DNA of 64,000 nucleotides, from assembly GCA_029624675.1 (NCBI GenBank), contig JARSSP010000071.1:124001-188000 (forward strand). Reading direction: 5' to 3'. The position numbers were made by a program, and so were the translations under genes. The stretch's first letter is position 1; each line of letters begins with the position of its first letter. The DNA is from Candidatus Contendibacter sp. (GTDB lineage: Bacteria > Pseudomonadota > Gammaproteobacteria > Competibacterales > Competibacteraceae). The notes below the pieces were generated by a model. It was not told where the DNA came from. It did not search any database and saw only the letters and a program-made list of their open reading frames with translations. Shown here piece after piece: positions 52,383 through 60,941 of the stretch.

Positions 52383-52735
52383 GATAGCCGCGCCTCCTGC
52401 CCGGTCGACGACCTCGTGTCCGCGCCCTGGTCGAGCAACGGCCCGACCAGCACGGCGTTGGCCTCGCCGCGACGCAGGGCCACGGTCATGGTCTGATTGA
52501 TCCGTACCGCCAGCGGGTCGCGACCCAGAAAACCGTGATGCAACACTTCGACGCAGGCGCCTTCGACGAAACCCATCTCCAAAAGACCGCGTTCGATGTC
52601 GCCTTCCCCGCTCTGCACGGCCAGGATGCGACCGACACCGCCCGGCCGCATCAATCCTAGGGGTTGTGTCAAACCCGCCTTCACCAAACGGCCCAGCTCG
52701 AACAGTTGGCGTTCCTGCCCACCGTGCCCGTCCAT
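52379..52735 (-). CDS. feoA: ferrous iron transport protein A
   Basis: A 118-residue SH3-like FeoA: MRPGGVGRILAVQSGEGDIE, RGLLEMGFVEGACVEVLHHG and DPLAVRINQTMTVALRRGEA are family features. It is longer than usual at both ends. The ATG follows the ferritin stop without spacer and the end overlaps feoB (ATGA). Confidence 0.9.
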   Translation of the reverse strand: MDGHGGQERQLFELGRLVKAGLTQPLGLMRPGGVGRILAVQSGEGDIERGLLEMGFVEGACVEVLHHGFLGRDPLAVRINQTMTVALRRGEANAVLVGPLLDQGADTRSSTGQEARLS

Positions 52736-53203
52736 TTAAATCTCTCCGGCGACGTAGGCGTTGGTCTGACCCGGCGCCCGCAGCATCTTGTTCACTTCGT
52801 CCAGATGCGTTTGTTCGGCGGTGATCTGCGCGCGGGCGTATTCTTCAAGACGTACGTCCTGGTCGCGAGCGCAGTCCAACAATGCGTAATAGGCTTTGAG
52901 CGCCTCGCCCTCGTGAGCCAGCGATTCGCGCAGGATGTCGCCGATATCGTGCTGGTGGGTTTCCAGCAGCGGACCGATGCCGAGGGAGGGATGGCCGCCC
53001 AGACTGGTGATCAACTCGCCGGCCTGGCGGGCGTGCATCAAGCTCTCGTCGGCCTGAGCGTTGAGCCAGCCGACGATGGGGATGCGGTTGTAGCCGTACA
53101 CCATCAGCGCGTAGTGGGTGTAGCGCACCACGCCGGCCAGCTCCAGTTCGAGAATGCGGTTCAACACGCCGATGGCGGCGTTCCGGTCAAATTCCTGGGT
53201 CAT
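52736..53203 (-). CDS. ferritin-like iron storage protein (bacterioferritin family)
   Basis: A 155-residue four-helix ferritin-like protein. Helix A LNRILELELAGVVRYTHYAL, helix B with NAQADESLMHARQAGELITS, then HPSLGIGPLLETHQHDIGDI, helix C SLAHEGEALKAYYALLD and helix D with ARAQITAEQTHLDEVNKML carry the diiron Glu/His residues. It is related to bacterioferritin. The haem methionine cannot be assigned by eye. It is the first gene after a Fur-overlapped promoter and directly precedes feoA. Confidence 0.87.
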   Translation of the reverse strand: MTQEFDRNAAIGVLNRILELELAGVVRYTHYALMVYGYNRIPIVGWLNAQADESLMHARQAGELITSLGGHPSLGIGPLLETHQHDIGDILRESLAHEGEALKAYYALLDCARDQDVRLEEYARAQITAEQTHLDEVNKMLRAPGQTNAYVAGEI

Positions 53204-53313
53204 GTCGATGTGCCTCTTCGTCGTAAGATAATCCGTGATCGCGCCTCATCTGGCGTGAGAGCCAGACTACCGACATAGCTCTCACACTCGCTCCCTAACG
53301 CGCTTCAAATAAT

Positions 53314-53342
53314 ACTATACTACAAATAAGAATGGTTCTCAA
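53314..53342 (-). promoter_or_regulatory. sigma70 promoter of the ferritin-feoAB operon
   Basis: On the minus strand TTGAGA (53342-53337), a 17-base spacer and TATAGT (53319-53314) form a good promoter, about 110 bases before the ferritin ATG. The surrounding region 53204-53458 is AT-rich and holds no gene. Confidence 0.7.
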
Positions 53343-53343
53343 T
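53325..53343. promoter_or_regulatory. Fur-box-like site for the ferritin-feoAB operon
   Basis: The core TAAGAATGGTTCTCA (53327-53341) matches TGATAATNATTATCA at 10 of 14 defined positions and is nearly palindromic. It overlaps the -35, a typical Fur position. Confidence 0.62.
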
Positions 53344-53458
53344 AATAAAAACCGATTGGAGATATTGGAATTTGCTCGCTTAACCGTACACACCTCAACT
53401 GACACCGCGATCCAACTTCACCCTAAACCCTACCACGGCGCATCGTTTTTCAATATAT

Positions 53459-54283
53459 TCAACGCCGAAAGCCACGTCCACCGCGTGGTCGATCAGGCCA
53501 AATTCGACCGGTTGCCGAGGGCTGGCGTGGTTCCGGTCTGGATTCTGGCGACGCAAGGCCCACGGCGCGCAACAACTCCACCACTTGCGCCTCGTCCAGT
53601 TCGTCCCAATGGCCGGGATGCAAACCGCGCCGCAAGGTCACCGGTCCATAACGCACCCGGGTCAGCCGGCTGACCGTGACACCCTGTGATTCCCATAACC
53701 GGCGCACCTCGCGGTGGCGGCCCTCGCGCAGGATTACGTGATACCAGTGATTGGCGCCCTCCCCGCCCGCCTCCCGAATCGCGTCGAACCGCGCCAATCC
53801 ATCCTCCAGCACCACCCCCTCGCGCAGCCGTTTCAGCATCTCCGGCGCGACTTCGCCCAACACCCGCACCGCGTACTCCCGCTCGATCTGGGACGAGGGA
53901 TGCATCAACCGGTTGGCCAACTCACCGTCGTTGGTCAGTAACAACAGACCCTGGGTATTCAAATCGAGCCGACCGACCGCGATCCAGCGACCATCGCGCA
54001 ACGGCGGCAACCGTTCAAAGATCGTGGGTCGGTCTTCGGGATCGTGGCGGCTGGTCATTTCGCCGACCGGCTTGTAATAGGCCAGCACCCGCCGCCGCTG
54101 CCCGAACGGACGCACCTGGAGTGGTCGACCGTCGATTTGGATTTTCTCCGCACCGTTGACTTGGCCGCCCAGTTGCGCCACCACGCCGTTGACCGTGATC
54201 CGGCCCTGGCGAATCCAGTCTTCGATTTGGCGGCGGGAACCCAGCCCCATGCGGGCCAGGAATTTCTGCAAGCGTTCAGCCAT
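53459..54283 (-). CDS. rluB: 23S rRNA pseudouridine 2605 synthase
   Basis: A 274-residue RluB/RsuA-type enzyme. The S4 domain (RLQKFLARMGLGSRRQIEDW) is followed by the catalytic domain with Asp in VGRLDLNTQGLLLLTNDGEL and the family block YHVILREGRHREVRRLWESQ. ATG 54283 overlaps the scpB end by eight bases. Gene order rluB-scpB-scpA is the usual gammaproteobacterial one. Confidence 0.92.
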   Translation of the reverse strand: MAERLQKFLARMGLGSRRQIEDWIRQGRITVNGVVAQLGGQVNGAEKIQIDGRPLQVRPFGQRRRVLAYYKPVGEMTSRHDPEDRPTIFERLPPLRDGRWIAVGRLDLNTQGLLLLTNDGELANRLMHPSSQIEREYAVRVLGEVAPEMLKRLREGVVLEDGLARFDAIREAGGEGANHWYHVILREGRHREVRRLWESQGVTVSRLTRVRYGPVTLRRGLHPGHWDELDEAQVVELLRAVGLASPESRPEPRQPSATGRIWPDRPRGGRGFRR

Positions 54284-54878
54284 CGGGGGATTCCGTCGGG
54301 GTGATGGAGTTTTCGTCCGGGACGGCCACGCGGCGCTCCAGTTCGGCACCGATGGCGTCCAGGTCGCGCGGCGTCGCCAACGGGGGCAACTCGCTCAAGC
54401 TTTTGAGATTGAAGTAGTCCAGAAACGCGCGGGTCGTGGCGTACAACGCGGGACGGCCCGGCACCTCGCGATGGCCGATTACCTTGATCCAGCCGCGCTC
54501 CTGCAAGGTTTTCATGATGCTGGAACTGACGCTGACCCCGCGCACCGCCTCGATCTCGCCCCGGGTCACCGGCTGGCGGTAAGCGATCAGCGCCAGCGTT
54601 TCCAGCAGCGCGCGGGAATAGCTGGCGGTCCGCTCTTCCCACAACCGCGTTACCCAGGGCGCGAACGCCTGGGGGACTTGCAGGCGAAAGCCGCTGGCCA
54701 CCTCGACCAATTCCACGCCGCGTCCGGCGTAGTCGGCGGACAGCTCGGCCAGCGCCGCGCGTGCCGCGTCCCGCTCGGGCCGTTCCGCCTCGGGGAACGC
54801 CGCCAACAGCCGATCCAGCGTCAGCGGCTCGCCAGCGGCCAGCAACAACGCTTCCAAAACGCTCTTCAGTTCCGGCAT
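54276..54878 (-). CDS. scpB: segregation and condensation protein B
   Basis: A 200-residue ScpB with two winged helices: VLEALLLAAGEPLTLDRLLA and ALLETLALIAYRQPVTRGEI followed by RGVSVSSSIMKTLQERGWIK and GRPALYATTRAFLDYFNL. ScpB and ScpA bind SMC/MukB-like proteins in chromosome condensation. The start follows scpA after eight bases and the end overlaps rluB. Confidence 0.92.
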   Translation of the reverse strand: MPELKSVLEALLLAAGEPLTLDRLLAAFPEAERPERDAARAALAELSADYAGRGVELVEVASGFRLQVPQAFAPWVTRLWEERTASYSRALLETLALIAYRQPVTRGEIEAVRGVSVSSSIMKTLQERGWIKVIGHREVPGRPALYATTRAFLDYFNLKSLSELPPLATPRDLDAIGAELERRVAVPDENSITPTESPDG

Positions 54879-54886
54879 GGGGACTT

Positions 54887-55687
54887 TCAGCCCCGCCGTC
54901 GGACGTGAATCGGCGCGAACGGTTCGGTCTGGACCAGTTCCAGCAGCGCTTCGCGCAATAATTCCAGCACCGCCAGAAACGTCACCACCACGCCCATCCG
55001 CCCCTCCTCCGGCCGAAACAGCGTGCTGAAGGGGATAAAGCGCAGCGCGTCCAGCCGTTCCAGCACCTGGCTCATCCGCTCGCGCACCGACAAGGTCTCG
55101 CGCCGGATCTGGTGCCGACCGAACAGTTCGGCGCGGGCCAGCACCTCGCGCAAGGCGGCCAGCAAATCGGTCAAACTCACCGGCGGCGGTGGCCGGCGGG
55201 TTTCCCGCTGGACCAGTTCCGCGCCGGCCGGGAAACAATCGCGTTCCAGTCGCGGCAGCGCATCCAGCGCCCGCGCCGCCTGTTGAAACCGCTCGTACTC
55301 CTGCAACCGCCGCACCAGCTCGGCGCGCGGATCTTCCTCTTCCGCCTCGATGGCCGCCGGGCGCGGCAACAGCAGTCGCGACTTGATCTCCGCCAGCCAG
55401 GCCGCCATCACCAGATATTCCGCCGCCAGTTCCAGCCGCATTTCCCGCATCAGCGCCAGATATTCCATGTACTGCCGGGTAATCTCCGCGACGGGAATAT
55501 CGAGAATGTTCAGGCTCTGGCGCCTGATCAGGTAAAGCAGCAAGTCCAGCGGCCCCTCGAACGCCTCCAAAAAGACTTCCAGCGCATCGGGCGGAATGTA
55601 GAGGTCCCGCGGCAATTGGGTGTAGGGTTCGCCGCCCACCCTGGCGAGTGGCGACGAGTCGGCGGAAGCGTCCATCGTGCTGCTCAT
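54887..55687 (-). CDS. scpA: segregation and condensation protein A (ScpA kleisin)
   Basis: A 266-residue kleisin with N-terminal FEGPLDLLLYLIRRQSLNIL and QYMEYLALMREMRLELAAEY, an acidic linker, and a C-terminal winged helix (VVTFLAVLELLREALLELVQ). The ATG at 55687 overlaps the stop of the restriction endonuclease gene; a second ATG lies at 55675. It works with ScpB and SMC in chromosome segregation. Confidence 0.92.
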   Translation of the reverse strand: MSSTMDASADSSPLARVGGEPYTQLPRDLYIPPDALEVFLEAFEGPLDLLLYLIRRQSLNILDIPVAEITRQYMEYLALMREMRLELAAEYLVMAAWLAEIKSRLLLPRPAAIEAEEEDPRAELVRRLQEYERFQQAARALDALPRLERDCFPAGAELVQRETRRPPPPVSLTDLLAALREVLARAELFGRHQIRRETLSVRERMSQVLERLDALRFIPFSTLFRPEEGRMGVVVTFLAVLELLREALLELVQTEPFAPIHVRRRG

Positions 55688-56499
55688 TCGCTGTATCGCG
55701 GAGATTTGGCTCTATGGCGATGGGCTGCCAACTCCTCATCGGTCAGTTGCTCTGGAGGCACAAGCCGATAATGTTTTTCATCACTGACCGCCATTCCATT
55801 TTCTGTTTTTTCAAAAGAAAATAGGGCGATCAGATTGTCTTCCATAAACTGCGCCGCAATGGGGCGACAAATCAGTTTTGGAAATTTACCGGTGCATAAA
55901 GCAAAGTCCCGTTCAATTTGCACAATTCCAAGCTGATCGGTTCCCCCCTTGGCCTGAACTGGAAAAACATAATGTGCGCCATATTGATCCAAGCCGACAT
56001 AGACTTCGTCAGTCTCGACCTGACCCATATCAGGCACGGTGGTTCGTAAGTGATTTTGCAATGAATAGCAAGTCACACCAGTAAATATATCAATAAGTCT
56101 GTTATAGCGAAGCTTCGCAAGCAATCCTTGCTCATCGCCGGATGCATACCTAGCAATAATCCCAGGTGTTGCATCCGGGATTTTAGTCTCAACCAGCAGA
56201 TTGTTTGGAATAATACGAGGCATGGAGGCCAGTGAAAATCTATACCTGGCCTGCCCTGTCGGGCGAATGACCCATTCCAGCCCCGCAGGCGCGCGTTGAC
56301 GAATTGATGCTGGAAGATTGGCACGGTAACGAAAACTATAAACGACATCCCCAAGATTTTTAGGCAGCTTGATCCCAAGCTTCTTGGCGGTTTCCACCAG
56401 ATCATCTCGTTCAAACGTCACCTCCTCGGCGCCTTCCCGATAATGCTGGTCAAAAATATCCTCAATTAGTCTGGTGTAACGGTTTTTTCGATCAGTCAT
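55684..56499 (-). CDS. type II restriction endonuclease (partner of adjacent methyltransferase)
   Basis: A 271-residue protein. TDEVYVGLDQYGAHYVFPVQ followed by AKGG has the shape of a PD-(D/E)XK core (E/D then QxK), and the position beside a methyltransferase supports a nuclease. The N-terminal part (TFERDDLVETAKKLGIKLPK) looks like a DNA-binding helix region. ATG 56499 is preferred to 56535, which would overlap the methyltransferase. The base composition is AT-richer than its neighbours, a sign of transfer. The stop overlaps scpA. Confidence 0.72.
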   Translation of the reverse strand: MTDRKNRYTRLIEDIFDQHYREGAEEVTFERDDLVETAKKLGIKLPKNLGDVVYSFRYRANLPASIRQRAPAGLEWVIRPTGQARYRFSLASMPRIIPNNLLVETKIPDATPGIIARYASGDEQGLLAKLRYNRLIDIFTGVTCYSLQNHLRTTVPDMGQVETDEVYVGLDQYGAHYVFPVQAKGGTDQLGIVQIERDFALCTGKFPKLICRPIAAQFMEDNLIALFSFEKTENGMAVSDEKHYRLVPPEQLTDEELAAHRHRAKSPRYSE

Positions 56500-56524
56500 G
56501 CCTTGCTTTCCCGCTATTAATCCA

Positions 56525-57820
56525 TCATGGCCCAAGCCACTGAAGAATGACTACCTCTTCACGCATCTGTTTTTTGGTCACCGTGGCAAATCGGGTGCGG
56601 AAAAGATCAATATCCAATACCTTATAACCCAGCGACTGAGCGATATCCGCCAATAACTCTCCAGTCTTGATCATGACTTGCAAATAGGAAGCCTGATCTC
56701 CAACCACATACCCCAGATAGGCGCTAGGCTTCAGGAATGATCGCAATTCCGCCAGGTGCCTCGCCATGCCGCCAAAATATAATCGGGTTACTCGACCATA
56801 AAGTTTCTCAAACCCTGATGTCTTGTTAAGTTCAATCCGGCGTTTCTCAATGGCGGCGGCGGTGGATTGAATTTCATGATGATCGGTCACCCATCGATCA
56901 TCGGCATCCCCCTTGTAAACATTGCGCGTATTTGAACGAATCAGCCCCTGTTTAAAATTTCTCAACTCAGCCTTATTGTTAATGAATCCAAGAAGAACGG
57001 ATTCGAGGCGAGTGGTGCGGGTATAATCTTTTTCATTCGGGTAGGGGGGCGAAGTAAATACAGCATCTATACTGTTTGGTTTTAAAATAGTGGACAGTTG
57101 CCTTGCATCGGCGAGATGAACTTCAGCGGACGCCTGATGCTCAGGGATGGCGGTTAAATCATTAGCCATTGATATTATTTCCTTCATCCAGAGTTCAATG
57201 ACCGGCGCATCCTGCTTTTTTATTCGACAAACCCCAACTTCAGGGCCAAAATGCAGATTACTAATCGAAAAAACCAGAGCCTTTGCAAAAGCGAGCAATT
57301 CATGATGATGATATTCATCATCCTTGGAACATTGTATTGCTTCAAGAAGGATTAGAGATTTATGCAGCGGGAGAGGACTGATGGAATCACTGAGCAGGAG
57401 GGAACAGGCTTCAGTTGACAAAGTCCGAAGGGTTTTTAGCTGCTCTTTTTGAATCATTCTTGCAGCACGGTCAGCTATCCGGTTGGCATGATCGATCAAA
57501 TCATTCCCGGTTATGCGCCAGTCTATCTTGACCTTGCTCGCAAAATGCGCCATTGGATTGGCTTCGATCCCAATACTATCAATTCCCTGAACCTTGGATT
57601 CAACCAAAGTCGTTCCTGTACCACAAAATGGATCTAGAACAGTTTTACCGGAATGCAAGCCAAACTGATCAATATACTGTCTCACCAGATGTGGAGGAAA
57701 AGATAAAACAAACCGGTACCAATCATGGAATCGTTTATCTTGAAAACTCAATTTATTGGCCGCGCTATTTTTTTTATAAGCAGTCTTTTGATCTTTTTCT
57801 GAAAAGAAATCCAATTGCAC
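56525..57820 (-). CDS. DNA methyltransferase (probably N4-cytosine)
   Basis: A 431-residue methylase. Motif I VLDPFCGTGTTLVESKVQG binds S-adenosylmethionine, and motif IV TSPPYPNEKDYTR is of the SPPY type common in N4-cytosine enzymes. Order is I then IV. RFHDWYRFVLSFPPHLVRQY precedes motif I, as in related type II enzymes. The gene is AT-rich, uses codons unlike its neighbours, and pairs with the downstream endonuclease. Confidence 0.85.
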   Translation of the reverse strand: MQLDFFSEKDQKTAYKKNSAANKLSFQDKRFHDWYRFVLSFPPHLVRQYIDQFGLHSGKTVLDPFCGTGTTLVESKVQGIDSIGIEANPMAHFASKVKIDWRITGNDLIDHANRIADRAARMIQKEQLKTLRTLSTEACSLLLSDSISPLPLHKSLILLEAIQCSKDDEYHHHELLAFAKALVFSISNLHFGPEVGVCRIKKQDAPVIELWMKEIISMANDLTAIPEHQASAEVHLADARQLSTILKPNSIDAVFTSPPYPNEKDYTRTTRLESVLLGFINNKAELRNFKQGLIRSNTRNVYKGDADDRWVTDHHEIQSTAAAIEKRRIELNKTSGFEKLYGRVTRLYFGGMARHLAELRSFLKPSAYLGYVVGDQASYLQVMIKTGELLADIAQSLGYKVLDIDLFRTRFATVTKKQMREEVVILQWLGP

Positions 57821-57863
57821 CCGCTATTCCTCAACCTGTCCTGGAGAAACCTTGGCAAACCAC

Positions 57864-57895
57864 AATCCCCCTCTCCCGCTAGTGGGCGAGGGGTG
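57864..57895. repeat. palindromic dispersed repeat, second copy
   Basis: Arms CCCCTCTCCCGC and GTGGGCGAGGGG around TA. The core equals that of the element inside the type IIG gene (9347-9370). It lies between the methyltransferase start and the trpS end. Confidence 0.6.
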
Positions 57896-57921
57896 CAATC
57901 ATTGTGATCAATACCACACTA

Positions 57922-58926
57922 TTATCCCAGCGGCCGAATGCCTACCGCGCGCCGCAGTTCCGCCAGGAACGGGACGCTGTACTCGCGCGCCCGCGCCGCA
58001 CCCTGTTTCAACACCTGCTCAACGTAGGCTGGCTGCGCCAGCAATTCCTGGTAACGCTGGCGTGGCTCGCTCAGCCGGGTGTTCAGATATTCGAACAGGA
58101 TCTGCTTCATCTCGCCCCAGCCGATACCCTGGGCGTAGCGGGCGCGCATCGTCGCCGCTTCCTCGACCGTGGCGAAGGCCTGATAAATCTGGAACAACGT
58201 GCAGGCTTCCGGGTCCTTGGGCGCCTCGGGCGGCAGCGAGTTGGTCTTGATCCGCATGATCAGCTTGCGCAACGCCTTTTCCGGTTCGAACAACGGGATG
58301 GTGTTGCCGTAGCTCTTGCTCATCTTGCGCCCGTCCAAGCCGACCAGGACCGCCGCCCTCTCGTCCACCACCGCCTCGGGCAGCACGAAATGCTCGCCGT
58401 ACAAGTAGTTAAAACGGGCGGCGATGTCGCGGGCCATCTCCAGATGCTGAACCTGGTCCTTGCCGACCGGGATTTTGCTGGCCTTGAACATCAGAATGTC
58501 GGCCGCCATCAAAATTGGGTAGCAGAACAAGCCCATGGTCACGCCCTGGTCGGGGTCCTTGTCGGGATCGGCCACGTTCTCGGCCACCGCCGCCTTGTAG
58601 GCGTGGGCACGGTTCATCAGCCCCTTGGCTGTCACGCAGGTCAAAATCCAGGTCAGTTCCAGAATCTCCGGAACGTCGGTCTGGGCGTAGAAAATGACAT
58701 TCTCGACATCCAGCCCCAGCGCCAGCCAGGTCGCGGCGACTTCCAGCCGCGAGCGATGCACCAGCGCGGGATCCTGGCATTTGACCAGGGCGTGATAGTC
58801 GGCCAGAAAATAGAACGATTGCACGTCATGGCGATGGCTGGCTTCGATGGCGGGCAGGATGGCGCCGACGTAGTTGCCCAAATGCGGGGTGCCGGTGGTG
58901 GTGATGCCGGTGAGGGTGATTTCCAT
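57922..58926 (-). CDS. trpS: tryptophanyl-tRNA synthetase
   Basis: A 334-residue class I synthetase charging tRNA(Trp). The HIGH equivalent is TGTPHLGNYVGA, the Trp pocket region is FCYPILMAADILMFKA and QVQHLEMARDIAARFN, and KMSKS is in GLDGRKMSKSYGN. ATG 58926 is the conserved start (MEITLTGITTTG). In related genomes trpS directly precedes scpA; here the R-M pair lies between them. Confidence 0.95.
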   Translation of the reverse strand: MEITLTGITTTGTPHLGNYVGAILPAIEASHRHDVQSFYFLADYHALVKCQDPALVHRSRLEVAATWLALGLDVENVIFYAQTDVPEILELTWILTCVTAKGLMNRAHAYKAAVAENVADPDKDPDQGVTMGLFCYPILMAADILMFKASKIPVGKDQVQHLEMARDIAARFNYLYGEHFVLPEAVVDERAAVLVGLDGRKMSKSYGNTIPLFEPEKALRKLIMRIKTNSLPPEAPKDPEACTLFQIYQAFATVEEAATMRARYAQGIGWGEMKQILFEYLNTRLSEPRQRYQELLAQPAYVEQVLKQGAARAREYSVPFLAELRRAVGIRPLG

Positions 58927-58936
58927 GACTGAATCT

Positions 58937-59584
58937 TTAGCCCAGGATGAAAGAGAGCAATTTATATAACCCAAGAACAACTGGATACAAAACAATATTC
59001 AGAGCGCCAGTGGCAATGAGAAGCAGCACGATCACCAAGCCATAGGGTTCAATTTTCGCCATCATGGTTCCAAATCTATTCGGCAATACTCCAGTCAACA
59101 CCCGTGAACCATCCAGCGGTGGTATTGGCAAAAGATTTAGCGCCGCAAGGAAAAGATTGACGGAAATACCGGACTTACCCATCTCAAACAGAAAATCACC
59201 TGCCCCGGGCCAACTTCCCAATGCCCCACCAAGCTGAATGATTAGCCCCCAACCCAGCGCCATCAGGATGTTGGCCATCGGTCCGGCCAAGGCCACCAAC
59301 GCCATGTCGCGCTTGGGCTGGCGCAACCGGTGATAATTAACTGGCACCGGCTTGGCCCAGCCGAAGATGAAGCCGCCGAACACCACCAGCAGCGCCGGAA
59401 CCAGGACGGTGCCGACCGGGTCGACGTGCCGTAGTGGATTGAGGCTGAGCCGACCCTGAGCCTGGGCGGTGGTGTCGCCGCAACGCAGCGCCATCCAGCC
59501 GTGCGCGACTTCGTGCAGGGTAATCGCCAGCAGCAGCGGCGGGGCCATCACGACGAGAAGTTGGATCACGTTCAATTCTTGCAT
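58937..59584 (-). CDS. site-2 protease-family (M50) membrane protease
   Basis: A 215-residue polytopic zinc protease. HEVAH in ITLHEVAHGWMALRCGD is the zinc motif. The third ligand is in NLLPIPPLDGSRVL, and GPMANILMALGWG is typical. This short form without PDZ resembles YwhC. Substrate unknown. It ends 10 bases before trpS on the same strand. Confidence 0.88.
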   Translation of the reverse strand: MQELNVIQLLVVMAPPLLLAITLHEVAHGWMALRCGDTTAQAQGRLSLNPLRHVDPVGTVLVPALLVVFGGFIFGWAKPVPVNYHRLRQPKRDMALVALAGPMANILMALGWGLIIQLGGALGSWPGAGDFLFEMGKSGISVNLFLAALNLLPIPPLDGSRVLTGVLPNRFGTMMAKIEPYGLVIVLLLIATGALNIVLYPVVLGLYKLLSFILG

Positions 59585-59617
59585 GGCGCGATTATACGCA
59601 GCCTGTCCAGGCGCGGA

Positions 59618-60238
59618 CTAGAGAAACGGTCTGGCGTCGCCCAAACCCTCGCGGATCAATTGGGGCACATCCCCAGTCAGGTCAAGCACGGTGGTCGGTT
59701 CGTGCTGGCCAGGGCCACCGTCGATGATCCAATCGACCTCGTGGGACACGCGCTCCTCGATATCCTCGGGATCGGACAACGGCCAGTCATCCCCGGGTAG
59801 AACCAGGGTGCAGCTCATGATCGGTTCACCCAACTCGGTCAGCAGGGCGCGGACGATGGCGTTGTCCGGCACTCGGATACCAATGGTCTTGCGACGGGGA
59901 TGTTGCAAGCGGCGCGGCACTTCGTGGGTGGCCTGCAGAATGAAGGTGAACGGCCCCGGCGTAGCCGCCTTGAGCAGCCGAAATCGCCGGTTGTCCACCT
60001 TGGCGTAGGTGGCGATCTCCGACAGATCGCGACAGACCAGGGTGAAATTGTGATGGCGGTCGGTCTGACGGATATGGCGAATCCGTTCCGCCGCTGCCTT
60101 GTCACCCAACTGGCACCCCAGTGCGTAGCTTGAATCGGTGGGATAGACGATCACGGCGCCTGCGCGCAACCGCTCCACCGCCCGCGTGATCAGGCGCGGC
60201 TGCGGATTGGCGGGATGAATTTGTAAAACGCGGCTCAT
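59618..60238 (-). CDS. yciO: L-threonylcarbamoyladenylate synthase-family protein YciO
   Basis: A 206-residue Sua5/YciO/YrdC domain protein: GAVIVYPTDSSYALGCQLGD, KAAERIRHIRQTDRHHNFTL, GPFTFILQATHEVPRRLQHP and RKTIGIRVPDNAIVRALL. The start FQIHPANPQPRLI-like block is of the YciO branch. Relatives make threonylcarbamoyl-AMP for tRNA t6A. Whether YciO does so in vivo is less certain than for TsaC. Confidence 0.88.
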   Translation of the reverse strand: MSRVLQIHPANPQPRLITRAVERLRAGAVIVYPTDSSYALGCQLGDKAAAERIRHIRQTDRHHNFTLVCRDLSEIATYAKVDNRRFRLLKAATPGPFTFILQATHEVPRRLQHPRRKTIGIRVPDNAIVRALLTELGEPIMSCTLVLPGDDWPLSDPEDIEERVSHEVDWIIDGGPGQHEPTTVLDLTGDVPQLIREGLGDARPFL

Positions 60239-60384
60239 GGCCTTATATTCTCAACGTTACGGATACGGTCGGGCCGGCAACTTGCCAGTCCGACGCGGTC
60301 CGGTCAAGACGGCAAGCGTGGGGCCGTCTTTCTTTTTTACCCCCGCCCCGCCCTTCCAACCCGCATGGAACCTTCGCCGCCGGC

Positions 60385-60939
60385 ATGAAACTGTTGTTCG
60401 ACTTTCTGCCCATCCTCCTGTTTTTCATCGCCTACAAGTTGAGCGACATCTATGTGGCCACTGGGGTGTTGATCGTCGCGACCCTGGCCCAAGTCGGCTG
60501 GATTTGGTTGCACCAGCGGCGAGTCGAGAAGATTCCACTGTTCACCGCCGCGCTGGTGCTGATCCTGGGCGGCGCGACCCTGCTCCTGCATGATCCGGTC
60601 TTCGTCAAATGGAAACCGACCGTGGTGAATTGGCTGTTCGCCGCAGTATTCCTGGGCAGCCGCTTCGTCGGCCAAAAGACCCTGCTAGAGCGAATGATGG
60701 GCGAACAACTGGAACTTCCCGCACCGGTCTGGGTCAAGCTGACATTCGCTTGGGCCGGGTTTTTTCTCGTCATGGGCGCGGCCAATCTCTACGTCGCGTT
60801 CACCTTCAGCGAGAACACCTGGGTCAATTTCAAGCTGTTTGGCCTGCTGGGTCTGACTCTGTTGTTCGTGCTGGCCCAAGCTTTGTACATGAGCCGCCAC
60901 CTCAAGACCGACGCCGCCGACCCCTCCAAGGAACCCTGA
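60385..60939 (+). CDS. yciB: inner membrane septation protein YciB
   Basis: A 184-residue protein with five membrane helices: KLLFDFLPILLFFIAYKLSD, DIYVATGVLIVATLAQVGWI and VNFKLFGLLGLTLLFVLAQA are the usual blocks, and WKPTVVNWLFAAVFLGS is the family signature. It is linked to division and envelope integrity. First of a plus-strand unit with yciI, bolA and ppiC. Confidence 0.93.
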   Translation: MKLLFDFLPILLFFIAYKLSDIYVATGVLIVATLAQVGWIWLHQRRVEKIPLFTAALVLILGGATLLLHDPVFVKWKPTVVNWLFAAVFLGSRFVGQKTLLERMMGEQLELPAPVWVKLTFAWAGFFLVMGAANLYVAFTFSENTWVNFKLFGLLGLTLLFVLAQALYMSRHLKTDAADPSKEP

Positions 60940-60941
60940 TC

